Positions 52,101-63,687 are shown, counted from the first letter of the stretch. The stretch: DNA of 64,000 nt from Malachius bipustulatus (GCA_910589415.1 OU342631.1:56386598-56450597); one strand, 5' to 3'. The notes: generated from the letters alone by a model not told the origin. Translations and numbers: made by a program.

Positions 52101-55100
52101 GCTTTATCCTTAGTCATCTTTTCAGTAGATAGGCTCTTAGTCAAGGTTGACTATTATTGGTAAATGTTAGGTCTGCTTGTCTTTAATAAATCATAATAAA
52201 TATTATAATTTCATTCAATAAATAATAATATAAATCCATATTCCAAACAAAAAGAATCTGAATTAAACAAAAATAAAACATAAGAACAATTATTAAACAA
52301 TAATTTACTATTGTTTACCTTGTCAATCAATATCATGGTGTAAGAAATACAGTGTCCCATGAGTAACCAATGAACTATTCACTACATTATTGAGGGTCAT
52401 CAAGAACTCACATCAAATTAGTAAAATAATCGCTTTTATAAATAATTGACTGAGATTTATGAATTGACTACTAAGATTTTGGCTACATCAATATTGTTAA
52501 GCAGATAACTTATATCAAGAATCATAGATTAGATTAGATTTATCTTGAGTGGGCCATTGTGACACGTCCACTGCGACCAAAGGTCTATTTATTGTGTCTC
52601 ACATCTAGTCTTGCTACATTAACAAGTTTGTGACGATGTGTACCGCCGGTGGTCACTGCATGTCTCGTCAGGAGCCACCCTAGCCACTGGTGGTACACTG
52701 TCGTTACTTTGTTTATGTTATGATTCTCTAAAATCGTACAGATATTAGGTAAAAAAATCTATAAAAAAGAAAAACACAATAAATGTTCATTTTGTAAATC
52801 TAGGGATCATAAAACATGTCCCTAATAGGAGTTTGACCTTCGACCACGTCGTTGCAACATGTTAACCCCATCAGAGCTCCCTCTTTGAAGAAGCTGACTA
52901 TCATTGTAATGTATCCATGTTCTTTGGTGTGAGAAAGTTACTCCTGAAGGTTCTTCCTAAAGCGAGACATTTGCATAGGATGTGTTTTGCTGTTTCGTCA
53001 TCCTCCATGCATAGGCGGAATGCATTGCTGTTCTCTAAACCCATGCTGTGCAGGTGATGATTCAGCTTGCAGTGACCAGTATATAGGCCCATTATTAGGG
53101 CTTTCAGTTCAGTTCTTTCCTGTTGAGCTCCAATACTTCTTTGGTCCTTTTGTTCAACGCATCCTGTATAAAGGCCTCGAATGGAACAATAATCATAACA
53201 ATCTTGGTCAGAATTATTGCCATTCTATACCGTTATAACCATAACAGTAACTATTTATTATTATGATTTTTAGTTTGTTTGAACTGTAATTTTTGTTCAT
53301 TTTAAATGGTACTTTGGACTGTGCTTTAGAAGAAAATTGCAAAAAAAAACATGATATTAATTTTATTAATAGTTTTATTCGAAGCTTAAGCAATGACCAA
53401 CATTCCATAAACCAACATTCTTAGTTTTCTCTACGTTTAGAAGTGTGCCTTTATTGTCTTTGGTATTCATCATGCTTTATTTTCGTGGTGTCAAATATGA
53501 TGGCAAAGCAAAGATGACTTCCATTAAAAAAATACTCAAATTTTTTTTGAAAAATTGGTATGCCACAGCATTCCATTTAAAAAAGTGTTTGCAGATTGTG
53601 TAAATTATTTCATTCTAATGTTTATTCCACCATTCCTTATAGGTATGATATCGATGGTGAGGAAGTCTCAGATCGTCAGGTTATCGTTGATGCATTTGCA
53701 TGCTACTTTGAGATCTCGTTTATTGCCTCAATCTCCGAGGTCGATACTTCACTTGTGTGCTCCCCTTGATACTCTGCATGTTGACTGCTTTATGGTGGAG
53801 GAGATTCTAACTTCATTGAAGAGGTTCAACGTCAAACTCATTGCAGGCCCTGATGTAATTTCTAATTCCCTTTTTTCTCTTGAGGGATTGCTGTTCAGTC
53901 TTTGCGAAGCTGATAACTAATACCTTCCCGAAATTATGGAAACTAAGTTGTGCCCTGTACACAAAAAATGCAGCAGGAACCTTCTGCAAAATTAAAGATC
54001 CAAAACCATAATTTAAGGTTTTCGAAATGACGTTATAATACAGGGTGTTACAAAAAAGGAGGTCAAGCTCTTGGCCACAGATTGTTGGGCCAAAAATAAT
54101 GACACTTTCCTTATGCCATTTTTCACATAGGCGTCCCATTTTCAAGATACAGGGTGTCAAACTTTAAATTAAAAAAAAAGTTTTTTATCAATAACTCCGT
54201 TATTTTTTAAGATATTCACTTGAAAATTTGCATAGCCTTCTTTCTTATGCAGACACACATTTTTAGGAAAAAAAAATCAAAGAAAATCCAAGCTCGAGCG
54301 CACGAAAGGGGGTTTATGGCAGACCTTGGCCCCCAACATTTTTCTGCGTACGCCTATGGCTCTGATGTATGGTTTTTTTGATTGAGCATTTATTTGTTTT
54401 ACTATCCTCACTCTTATAACATTTTGATTTAGGCCTTCGTTTACGAGATATATCAACATGTTTGGGTGTGTGTCATTGATCAACTTTTTTTTTTCTTTTC
54501 TCTGAGATTGTATTCAATGGACAGGCAACAGTTTGTTCTGTTGCATGGTTACAGATCAAAATCTATAGATATATTGATCTAGAGTGCCGTAAACCTCAGT
54601 ATTGGGTCCGCTATTTTTTAGTGCTGATTGTTGATCACAATATAGAAAGTCTCCTAGAAGAAATTGTTGCATGGTGCTAGAAAAACAAATTAGCTCCACA
54701 TGCTCAGAAATATACTCTCATGTAATTTGGACTTCCTCTCAACTGATTTGGACAGGCAACCTCTTAGACATGACTAGGTACTCGGTTAATGGTAATTAAA
54801 AAGGTAATGGTTCTATCCTGCAGAGGCCTGACACGGTTCGAGACCTTGGAGTTATTACGGAGAGCTCTTTGTTGAAATTATAGGAGTTTAGAAGTTTTTC
54901 TATAGATGTCAAAGTCAAAATTGTGTTTGTTATTGTGGTAGTTTTTATGATTGTGAGGTTTTCAGATTCCAGAATAAGTAGAATTTTCTTCTTTTTCCAT
55001 TCGTATCAGTTCGAGTGAGCCAAACTCATAGCCCCCGGCTCTATTTGATTGATATTTGATATTGACAGTGGGGGTGTCAGATGCCCTATCAAAGATCTAT

Positions 55101-58100
55101 TGTACCCCCTTTACTCTGCTTCTCCGGTGTGTATACCCTTCATTGCAGTAGCCTCTCCAATTCCGTTTCCTTCACGAATTTCAGGATTTGAAGGGGATCG
55201 AGGCTGGGTAGAGCCTCCGTTGAGTTGGTGTTGTCCCAGAACAATTCTTCTCTCGCGTTCTAGTGCTCCGCAGTTCGTCAATAGATGGCTCTAAAATGAA
55301 CTGAGGTTCTCGGTGGTGACAAAGTATTTAACGTTCGGGAATGTCGTTCGTGAAGTCATCTGCCATGACACACAGGGTAGACATTTAATCGATGCACCCA
55401 ATATCTCAATATTTCTGGTGGTATGCCAGCTACAAAATAATTGTTTGAATAAAAGTTGTTCAGAACAATGCGGTTCATCTGAGTATACTAATGCTTTTGA
55501 CCTTGGGGTTTAATATTTTTATAAGTCACTTGAAGGACTTCATTTCATTTTTGTGACACCGGATTTGGAAAGCGGTGGGAAATTTTACCTCGGAAATGAT
55601 AATTTTCAATATATTAGAGTGACCTTCAAAAGGTCAGATCAGGGGCAAATATTGATATCATACAGGAGTTATTTTCTTCGAAGTTTGGAGAATTAGGGGC
55701 GAACAAACATTTTAGTAGGCTTGCGGATCACCTTGACCATCGTGGCCAACTCTGAAGGGTATTCGATGGTCAAAGTATATTTTTTATGAAAGGCATCCCT
55801 AATCCTACTATTAACGTTACACCCAGAAACAATGACGTGGATGTACCTAGTAAGTTCTATTTCCTTTGGGGTGCTTGCTTATCGTGAGTGTTTATAACAC
55901 ATAGGTACTTCGAATTATTATTGAAGCAAATGTTCAAAGTTGCCACCATTTGTTTCAAGAGACAAAGTAAAAGCATTTGAAAGTATCTCACTGTTCTTAG
56001 CAAACTTATAAAAAGGTCATTTTATTTGATTTGGAGGTTATTGTAAATAGAGACTGAAAATAATAATAGATTGTTATAAACTATTGTTTAGTTAGGTATT
56101 TGTTATAAATGAAGGGAATTTTATAACAATATTTAAATCTAATAATTTTAAGAAACCGTCTCCAATTTGTATTGTGTGTTGGTTACCTATTAGTTCTTTG
56201 TAGCTTTTTTATTGTTATTAAATTGTGTTCATTTTTCCTGTAATTGGGTGGGGCTCCCTGTTGGAAATAAACATATTATTATTAATAATTCAAATCTTCA
56301 TCAGGAGAACTGTAACTAAGAAAATCAATAAATAATACTTAATTGTAATAATTTTAATTTTTAAGAACAGCAAGAAATCAAAATAAAATTAACATCTTAT
56401 AAAAACTTATAAGAGCTTTCAAAATGTGCATGTAAATGTCTACAACCTTGGAAAATTTTGTTTGTGTTACAGAAGTTACAAAAGTTAAAAAAATTTAGTA
56501 CATGGGGGTCAAAAAATGTTTCATATATTTTAATTAAATTGCGATTTACTGCTATAATTAATGTTTGCAACATTATTGGTAATCGCTGTCTACTCGTAGA
56601 GTTTTTGCCTTACATTTATTTTGGATATTTATTTTAAAGGACGATGACGATGAACATTTAGACACCAGCGAATCTGTAATTAGCGACCTGGTGAATGCTC
56701 TTGATGATTCCACACCACAGAAAACGTTGAAAAGGAAACTGAGCGATTTGGATGGTACAGAGTCTGAAATGGAGAATAAGGAATGTGATTCTTCTTCAAA
56801 GAAAATTGTTCTTAATAGGAACCATCCCAAAGTCAGTTCAACGCAAAGAAGTTCGACAGAGAGCTTAGATAATGAAGACACCCAGAAAGAAGAAAGGAAA
56901 GTTATAAAATTCTCAGAGCTTACAGCTAAAGAGGTTAGTGGTAGCGATAAGCGTTTTCCTTATATTCTTTATTTTATTAATCTAGTCTTCATCTTAGGCG
57001 GCTATAAGTCTAAATATGCAATAAATACACATTCGCAGAAATCTGCAATGTTATTGCTTTTAGGTTTTTGTTATTGTTTTTAGGTTTCAGTGGTTGAAAG
57101 GTAAAAAGGGATAAGTAATCCCCAAATGCATTTTTTGTGGTCCCAAGATTATCATGGCCTAACATACTTTTTAGCAAAAGCATATGTCTTTAAGGTTAAC
57201 AGCTTTAAGGTTATATCCTTGTGAAATTAAAATTTTTTAATTTCATAATATTTCACTTTGTTTTAGCCAAACGATATAAGTAGACATATCTTAAAGGACA
57301 AATAATGTTAAATGAATTATTTGGTGTTATTTTTGATAAATTTTAATTTTATACTCTAATCCTGATCTGACATGCATATTAGAGTGGACCAATTTTTTTG
57401 TAGCTGTTCCCTTTGAGCCTTAAAAGAACCAAAACTTGAAAGTTCAGTCTTGTTTCACTTTTAGTATAAAAAAAAGTTTCTGTATCTGTCAGTAATCTTA
57501 CCAATTATACATCAACTGTCAAAATGGAAGACACAACAAGGCGATAGTTTATAATTTTTGACATGTAATTTTTGCAAGAAGGCGGTGATTGTATTGACAA
57601 GTTTCTGACGAAAGTTTTAATTTACAACCGAGCAACCGAATCAGGTGTGACCACACTTGTCACATTTTGATCACTGATCGTGTAATCACTAAGGGCCGGT
57701 TGCATGAATGTGATTAAAAATCTTTCAGATAATAATTAATGATTTATAATTGCAAATTTTGAAAATATGGTGAACATTTTATCTTTTATGGTGATCTTTT
57801 ATTTTTTATCGGTAATTAACTCTTCTAAAAGGGAGCAGAATTTATTTTCAGAAATATCAGACCAATATTTTGGTAAAGCAGGACATTTCAAAATCAATGA
57901 CTATCTGACAAATTTTTAATTATGTTTGTGCAACCGGACATAATTAATTATTACACATTTTGAGTAACCGGCCGTTAATATGTGACAATTGTTAATGTTT
58001 ATATTGAAGCACTGATGTGATAATTTTAATTTTTATATTGCAGAGGCTTGAAATGAGGGCGAAGAAGTTTGGTGTGCCATTAAGTGAACAAGCCAGAAAA

Positions 58101-61100
58101 GTTGCTAGACTGGAAAGATTCAGTGGAACAGGGAATACAACTGTGAAAGACAAGGTAACTCAGTAACTGAGCCTTAATTATTTGTACATTATTCAAATTA
58201 TTGGAGTACAGGACAGGTCAAATTTGCATTTTGAAATCGTCTGTTTTCCTGTACTCCAAGTTTGTATTGCTTGTTTTATGTTCTTTGTAATCCTTTTATT
58301 TGGGAATCAATTTCTTGTGTACTATTCAATATTTATTATTAAATAGATGAATTCTGCTCTCTCGCAGAAGTTGCGGGCTTGCATCCTCACTCTAATAATT
58401 TAATCAAGCAGACCTTACAATCATCCTATTGAGTCATCCAAGAATGTTAGAAGAACCAAAATTAACAAGTTTTCGTCTTAATGTGAATTGCCTAACATCT
58501 GTTTTAATTTTTTCATTTATTTCTGTTTTCTTTTGCGTATCTTGTGCAATCCACATTATGCAGTAAGTACACCAAGTCTCCATAATGTGTACCAATTTAT
58601 GCATTGATGTATCCATTACCCAGATTCTCGTGACTCAAATTATTTTGGAAGTACATCGCAAAGTTTACTTTTGATGCAAATAAAGTCATCGTTTTTATGA
58701 TTTCTATTGTGCAATTTTCATGTATTGTGCCTTAGCAATTTTAATTTTTTCAAATATTTTTCAATGATGGTTTTTGTCAACTTCATTGGAATATTTACAA
58801 ATAAAGACTTCATATTCAAACTAACCAAGGCTTTTCTGGCATTTCTTGTAAAATTTGACTATTTCTTAAAATAAAATCAAAAATATGTAACAAATTTCCT
58901 ATGTGAAGGAGGTGGATTATTTTAAGGTAGTCCTTTGAAAAATCATTTGATCAGCATGCCAACTTAAAAAAAAAAACAATTTTTACCTTTTCTTCCGCTT
59001 TTGGGGTCCTCTTACAGACCTTTAAAAGTGAAAGTGGACTACCATTAACTAACCTTCTTTCTAAATACAAGTTTGCTATTAATGCTCTCGATTGTGTTCT
59101 AAAATATATGTGGGAAATTTTTGTACTACCCATCAGTGGGATTTCGGAAACGTTACAAGATGCGAGGTCAGTTAAATTATTTTATATTTATTAAGAATCT
59201 GAAACAAAATTTAGGATAAGGGGTAAAGGTATCAAGGGAAGGACTTATGCACCCCAAGTGACTGCTACTTTAAGGGCTTTTTCGCAGAAGTCTTTACTCA
59301 AAAAAACAAAACTGAAAAGCTTTACATTTTACTTAATTGTTTTTCTTACCGCCGTCATATTTTTTTTTCATGTATGTAATTCGATATAAAAAAAATTAAG
59401 GAAACTAAAAATATATCACATTCGAAAAAATATTTCGAAAAATTATATTCTTTTTTATTCAAAGAAATCAAAAGAAAATAATTTTTTTCACTGAATGTCA
59501 TAAAAAAACTATATGTCAAGCAATGGGTATGATTTTATATGAACGTCATTTGGAAAAAATTGTTCCTTTATTTCGAAAAAAGAATAATAAAAATTGTTTA
59601 AAAATGTAATTTGATAATTTTTTGGGCTCTTGATATTTTTATACCGAATGCATGAAAAAACATTACATGGCTGCCATAAGTAAACATTGAAGCCAGAGAT
59701 TAAATATCTAGACAGCAAGCTCCCGTAGAAGAAGCATAATATGGATGTGATTGTGAAGGTCAGCAAAGCCACTCGAGTCTTCATGGTATGCAGGAATATT
59801 GACTTGTTCAACCTCTGGTAGTTAGTTCCTTAATAATTGTGACAGTGAGCACTTTTCTTCATAGGCACTTTAATAATGGTCTCTATTCTCTGGTAGAATA
59901 TCGACTCACCTTGCATATTGAAATTATTTTCAATAATGAATTTATTTTTTTTTAATTATACAGGGTTGGTCAGTTTTATGTAGTTTTTATGACCCGTTTA
60001 AAAAAATAAAAGTTCCCTTAAACATATGTCCGGAAAAACTTACAAAAAAAGATACAGGAAATTCTTTTCTTTTTTTGCTGCATAACCTGGGCATTTCTCA
60101 ATACCCAATTTTTTTAAATTTTATCCCAAGAGGTTATTTATTATAATCTGGAGCACCCAAAAAGAAGAAAAACACGGATGAAAAAATTCATCAGTGGCGT
60201 AGATACAGGGTATATGACCCCTTTTTCGCTCAACAACTTCTACGCCCATGGACTTACAAGATCATACTTATCAGAGTTGGACTCCCTTTAGATTTCCTAA
60301 AAAATAAGGTATACTTATGAATATACGAAATTCCACATAATTTTCAAGTAAATTGAGTCTAAACTACCTCAATATAAAAAAACTGAGCTTTTTTGCAGTA
60401 TGATGAAGTTTAGACTCAATTTACTTGAAAACTAGGGGGAATTTCAAATATTTATAGGTATACCTTTGTAAACAATCTGCAAGGAAATTAATGCTGATAA
60501 GTAAGGTCTTGTAAGTCCATGGGCGTAGAAGTTCTTGAGCAAAAAATGGGTCATATATAAGGCCATAAACTTCGGGAAAAATCAATGCGGGACACTGTAA
60601 CAGGAAAAAAAATCAGCGCCACAGGCGGTTTTTTTTTTAGTTCAAGGTCACGCAATTGCCCAGTATGATCATGAAAAGTTAATTCGAGACACTTTTGGGG
60701 ATAGAGGGTGTGAGTGTGAAGGTCTGAGGGTGTGTTGGTGCACTAAATAAAATTAGGAAACAAACGAAGGCAACTTACTGGAGTAATCATTTTTTTTTTA
60801 AATCGTATTTCTCACATGAGTGAATTTTTTACTAATTTCGGAGATTCGGGGATCCAGCTTTTAAAGGAAATCATCTCGTTCATCACCCATATTGCAGAAG
60901 GGAAGATTCCTGAATCGATCCGTCCTATTTTTTTTGGAGGCTCTTTGACGACTCTTAAGAAAAAAATGAGGTGATATACGTCCAATTGCAGTTGGAAATG
61001 TTTGGCGCCGTGTTACTGCTAAAGTGCTAAATTTCAGAATTTTACAAACTCTGGTTGAGTCTTTTACTCCTAATCAACTTAGTGTACGGGTGAAAGGTGG

Positions 61101-63687
61101 TGCTGAAATTGGTGCACATGCTGCTCGTATATATTTCAATAACAACGATGCGATTCCAAAAGTGTTTCTAAAACTTGATTTTCGGAATGCATTCAACGAA
61201 ATAAGAAGAGATGCTATCATTCAAGAGGTCAAGTCAACTTTTCCGACTGATTTACCTTTTATCTTCAATTCTTACTACAAACCTTCAAATTTATATTTCC
61301 ATCAACAAATTATTTCGTCTGAATGTGGAATTCAACAAGGCGATCCCTTGGGCCCAGCCCTTTTTGCTCTTACAATCAATCCTATCGTCAAATCACTTCA
61401 ATCGGAATTAAATATTTGGTACTTGAATGACGGAACTATTGGCGGTGATGTTGATACAGTTGTTTCTAAGAGTCCGACATACGTAATGTCTTCCTAGCTG
61501 TGAGTCGTTTCGTCACTGTGAGACATGTCCCATCTCATTGGATGTTTAGAAGTAGAATAGAAATAGTTATTTAATAATATTTAATATTTAATAATAAATA
61601 ATTTATTAAGCAAAAAATTACAAAGCCACTTCATTATAGTCCGTCCTACCACAATACACTTTGATTCGCAACACCATTCCATTTGATTCACACAACTCGT
61701 ACAGCTTGATTCCATATCTATGTTTTTTATTTTTGATGTTCCAACAGAAATATAGCTGACCACACCACAACATCATGGACTCATCGATACACAAACTTTT
61801 GTCAGGAACATAGGTTTCACACATTGTATTATTGGAGTGGTTAAGCACAGGTCTTATTTTATGCAGTCGGTCACTAGTTGAGTGTTATCAGCGAAATGTA
61901 GAAAACATGAAATCAACTGAAAACAATAATAATTGCAGCTCATAACTGAACTCCAAAACGGCATTTTGTAAAATGAATTGTTATTCCAATAGTGCTTGAT
62001 GCTTGGAAGTTTACTAGGTCCCATATGCAGCAATAAGCCAAAAAAAAAAAAAACTTTCAATTATGAAGTGTCAACTTCGCTCCAACTAGCCAGTTGTGAA
62101 GGCCTACCTCCCGTCCTTTGCTTTTCAATTTCTTGATTAGCGTACAGGTTCGTTTGAATAAGGAGATTCAAATATTCCTTTGTAAAAAAAGACTACAAGA
62201 CTCTCAATGGTTACGTTGTCGTGGTTCAATGTCAGGCCAGTATTTTCTTCAAATTCAAAATGATGTGGCTCTGTTCAATTTGACACCAAGCAACAATAAT
62301 TGATTGACCAGAAGTTGTAGATTGCTGTATGTCTTCTTGTTCATTTTCTTCATTTTCAGTTTCCATAACATGTTCACTGTCACTTGCTTGAAATCTTGAA
62401 CCTGAAGGTTCATAATCTATGTGCAGATTTGAATTATCTCGCACATAATCGTCCTATTCTGAATTATCCATATTTATGAATTCTTCTATCTCTTTCTGTC
62501 ACTTTTCTTTTGTGAGACATAGTTACATTAATTATAATATGTCCTGTTGCAATTCAAAAAACACATACAGTACGGCGGGAATCGAGCTTATCGCGGTGCT
62601 TGATTTCCAGATGTGGCAAAAAAAGTGCAATACAACTCCACTCGTAGTTGGTGTACAGACTCATTTCTTATCTTAGGACGCCAACTACAAGATAATCCAG
62701 ACACCTTTTTTTGTTAAAAAAAATTGGCTTAGATTTGCATAAGAGATGTAAACATTTATGAAAATATACAGGGTGATCAGTAACTCGCGCACTCAGAGCA
62801 TACTGCGGTAAACTCCACTTTTTAAGAGTGGAAGAGTGGTAAATTTTCTTACTGCAGTGTTGTAAGTTCTTTTCTTCCAAAGATATGACCATTTTTGTAA
62901 AACAAGGTGGCATTACTGCACTGAACATGTGAATAAGTTCGGGTTAGATGGTATTGTTATTATTTTTATTTCCATAGCAATGAAGGCATTTGAATATTTT
63001 ACATTCTAAGTTGAGTTTAGGCGGTTGCTAAACTTCAAATTTCGTTCAGATTTAGGTATGGTATCAATTTCCAACATTCTCAATTCCTCTGTAAAGAGGT
63101 TTTGTGGAAAAAAATTTATGAATTATATGGTATTCGTTCCAGACATTACAGTAACCTGAATTTTTCGTTAATTTTTATCACAGTTACTGAAAAAATTACT
63201 TTTAAACTCTGTAACTTGATTGGATTGTTGGATTCAATTTTTTTCCAAAATATCTTAAATTTTAATGGTCTCTATATCGCCCTGTATTCGGAATGCGCGA
63301 GCTGCTGATCACCCTGTAATGTCCTATTAAACATCTGGCATCTCGGTTGAACTTGGGAAGTATATCTCATGGCAGTCAACGTATTAGATTAACAAACTGC
63401 TATTTAGAATATTTTCGTGAAGCTTAAAAATTTAAAATAAGTTTTAATTTTTGAAGATATGAAGATTATAATAATTAACATCTGAAAAGTATATCGTATT
63501 AAATTCTATGTTTTTTATTTTCTAGGAATCAAGTGTGGATGTACTTAAGCAGCGAGCTGAAAGGTTTGGTTGTTCTACATCAACAAAGTTATCTGCATTG
63601 GAGAAGCAGGAAAGACTAGAACAAAGGAAAGCTCGATTTGGCTTAATGGATAATTCTAATGGCAACACAAGACAAGTTATCAAATAA
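46133..63687 (+). CDS. SARNP: SAP domain-containing ribonucleoprotein (SARNP/CIP29/Tho1), complete
   Basis: This nuclear RNA-binding protein works with UAP56/DDX39B and ALYREF in mRNA packaging and export. Exons: 46133-46183, 51932-52081, 56640-56933, 58044-58154, 63526-63687. All junctions are phase 0 with GT-AG introns; the product has 255 residues (human SARNP is about 210). A SAP domain (residues about 13-47, DISKLKVPDLKKELKSRGLS) is followed by an acidic stretch and a Ser/Lys-rich middle encoded by exon 3, which is longer than in vertebrates. The C-terminal half has RxxRFG-type repeats: RAKKFGVP, RAERFGCS, RKARFGLM. These motifs are known to contact the UAP56/Sub2 helicase. Polyadenylation signals lie at 63769 and 63887. 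Confidence 0.92.
46559..47036. mobile_element. MITE with nested hairpin in SARNP intron 1
   Basis: ACTGCTGTTTAGCTTTGTAA (46566) and its complement (47008) are the ends. An inner stem TAAGTCAGGTCTTTGGTCAG (46685) pairs with its exact complement near 46758 around a loop of about 40 bp. Confidence 0.6.
47165..47890. repeat. Inverted-repeat element in SARNP intron 1
   Basis: TAGCGAATTCGAGTT (47172) has its complement AACTCGAATTCGCTA (47873). The interior has repeated ACTCGAA/TCGAACAC words and is less AT-rich. Open frames on both strands mirror each other and look non-coding. Confidence 0.5.
48300..48420 (-). repeat. Dispersed repeat, copy 3 (inverted)
   Basis: The minus strand reads GGAGCGAACTAGGGGTTCTG then GGTGGGTAAGA, followed by AAGGTCACAACTAAGG. 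The order matches the repeats at 29830 and 33335. Confidence 0.4.
48775..49490 (-). pseudogene. IS630/Tc1-like DDE transposase pseudogene
   Basis: The minus strand reads MVKSNRLAFMDGFSTGLKAS, then LLLFQSKKTDDYHKDMDSEK FETWSSEVL, the first part of an arthropod DDE_3-type transposase. After a frameshift near 49245 comes MYKAPYHSRCLEALPTTAW, where the usual MDNAPYHSR has lost its catalytic Asp. The end reads LIWAQGKNHVAKHNSIFKIN and then DVRDLLFDVLSNHV. Stops and frameshifts show it is inactive. No termini were located. Confidence 0.7.
50100..51110. repeat. Region with recurring GGCGTAAGCGACA words
   Basis: Variants of AAAGGCGTAAGCGACA occur at about 50115, 50248, 50810, 50885, 50925, and inverted at about 50420 and 51085 (TCTCTTACGCCTTTT, CCGCTTACGCCCTTTT). 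The outer inverted pair may be the ends of one element. Non-coding. Confidence 0.45.
51300..51464. repeat. Half copy of the 402-1342 foldback family
   Basis: AAATTGTGAAACTTTTTTCT, then AATTTAACCAACTCTTGTATCTC and AAGATCCCAATGG, ending CACCCTG|TA. The order equals one arm of the foldback; the other arm is absent. Confidence 0.5.
51932..52081 (+). CDS. SARNP: SARNP exon 2 (SAP domain)
   Basis: The exon has 50 codons: VPDLKKELKSRGLSTTGNKN ELMERLQGAL completes the SAP helix-linker-helix, followed by an acidic SVEDLDEDLLN. Acceptor TTTTTCCCAG, donor GTATGTTA. Confidence 0.93.
52519..53195 (-). pseudogene. LINE C-terminal fragment with 3' tail, minus strand
   Basis: The minus strand reads RTKEVLELNRKEL, then GLYTGHCKLNHHLHSMGLEN and FRLCMEDDETAKHILCKCLA, the C-x2-C...H...C tail of I/R1/Jockey-type LINEs. 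The 3' UTR ends in ATCTAATCTAATC at 52519-52535. Related to the plus-strand fragment at 18861-19500. Confidence 0.65.
53196..53635. other. SARNP intron 2, nothing recognised
   Basis: AT-rich, without motifs or paired termini. Confidence 0.35.
53636..56285 (+). mobile_element. Decayed Jockey/CR1-type LINE in SARNP intron 2
   Basis: VEEILTSLKRFNVKLIAGPD VI (53791-53856) is the block that precedes RT motif 1. Then LPEIMETKLCPVHKKCSRN (about 53922-53980) matches the usual PxxWKxSxVxPVHKKGSR. Further RT pieces are broken: a GSVLGPLFF-like stretch near 54600 and VRDLGVITESSL near 54838. A TA-preceded CAGGGTGTTACAAAAAAGG terminus at 54041 shows a repeat inserted within it. The 3' end GGAAATAAACATATTATTAT near 56262 looks like a LINE tail. 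The boundaries are approximate. Confidence 0.5.
56640..56933 (+). CDS. SARNP: SARNP exon 3
   Basis: The exon has 98 codons: DDDDEHLDTSESVISDLVNA LD, then a Ser/Lys-rich linker with the basic TLKRKLSDLDG, ending KVIKFSELTAKE. Donor GTTAGTGG. The FSELT motif before the first RFG repeat is typical of SARNP. Confidence 0.9.
57691..57943. mobile_element. Small MITE in SARNP intron 3
   Basis: The left end GGGCCGGTTGCATGAATGTG and the right end CATAATT...TTGTGCAACCGGACAT are imperfect inverted repeats of about 45 bp. A third GGCCGG word lies at 57968. Confidence 0.5.
58044..58154 (+). CDS. SARNP: SARNP exon 4
   Basis: The exon has 37 codons: RLEMRAKKFGVPLSEQARKV ARLERF, the first RFG-type repeat, then GTGNTTVKDK. 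Donor GTAACTC. Confidence 0.92.
58155..58950. other. SARNP intron 4, first part, nothing recognised
   Basis: AT-rich, with no coding motif that I recognise. Confidence 0.35.
58951..59133 (-). pseudogene. Possible N-terminal HTH fragment of an IS630-like transposase
   Basis: The minus-strand frame contains RTQSRALIANLYLERRLVNG then SPLSLLKVCKRTPKAEE. This is reminiscent of the N-terminal helix-turn-helix of the DDE_3 family seen at 48775-49490. The resemblance is weak and rests on one short frame. Confidence 0.3.
59350..59695. repeat. Foldback remnant related to 402-1342
   Basis: GTCATATTTTTTTTTCATG...TCGATATAAAAAAAATTAAGG near 59358 has its diverged complement (TTTTTATACCGAATGCATGA AAAAAC...GGCTGCCATAAG) near 59638. 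These blocks equal the inner part of the 402-1342 element. Confidence 0.45.
59961..60562. repeat. Inverted-repeat region in SARNP intron 4
   Basis: It begins with TA|CAGGGTTGGTCAG. Strong arms lie further in: CAACTTCTACGCCCATGGAC (60233) with GTCCATGGGCGTAGAAGTTC (60517), and AAGTAAATTGAGTCTAAACT (60345) with its complement (60405). The outer CAGGG end has no matching partner. Confidence 0.5.
60820..61496 (+). pseudogene. LINE reverse transcriptase fragment
   Basis: From about 61024 one frame of 157 codons shows NQLSVRVKGGAEIGAHAARI, motif A VFLKLDFRNAFNEI, motif B GIQQGDPLGPALFAL and motif C WYLNDGTIGG. The first catalytic aspartate of the usual YLDDGT has become N. Upstream, IPESIRPIFFGGSLTTLKKK and, after a 1-bp shift, PIAVGNVWRRVTAK belong to the same RT. 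The frame ends at TAG 61495, so connector and 3' parts are lost. Confidence 0.7.
61600..62110 (-). pseudogene. piggyBac-type transposase pseudogene
   Basis: The minus strand reads, across frameshifts, WSEVDTS...FGLLLHMGPSKLPSIKHYW, then SVMS...FLHFADN, RLHKIRPVLNHSNN and YVPDKSLCIDESMMLWCGQL. RYGIKLYELCES follows. Motif order and spacing match the piggyBac DDE core, and the first catalytic Asp in IDESM is kept. It stops in TDYNEVAL at about 61620, so the C-terminal half is missing. No TTAA-flanked ends were located. Confidence 0.7.
62769..63316. mobile_element. MITE, 548 bp, CAGGGTGATCAG ends, TA duplication
   Basis: The left end CAGGGTGATCAGTAACTCGC and the right end GCGAGCTGCTGATCACCCTG are inverted and flanked by TA (62767-62768, 63317-63318). 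Pairing in the interior is much weaker than in the large foldbacks. No coding content. Confidence 0.7.
63526..63687 (+). CDS. SARNP: SARNP exon 5 (C-terminus)
   Basis: The exon has 53 codons and TAA. ESSVDVLKQRAERFGCSTST and EKQERLEQRKARFGLM carry the second and third RFG repeats. The protein ends NTRQVIK. Confidence 0.93.
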   Translation, partial: ESSVDVLKQRAERFGCSTSTKLSALEKQERLEQRKARFGLMDNSNGNTRQVIK

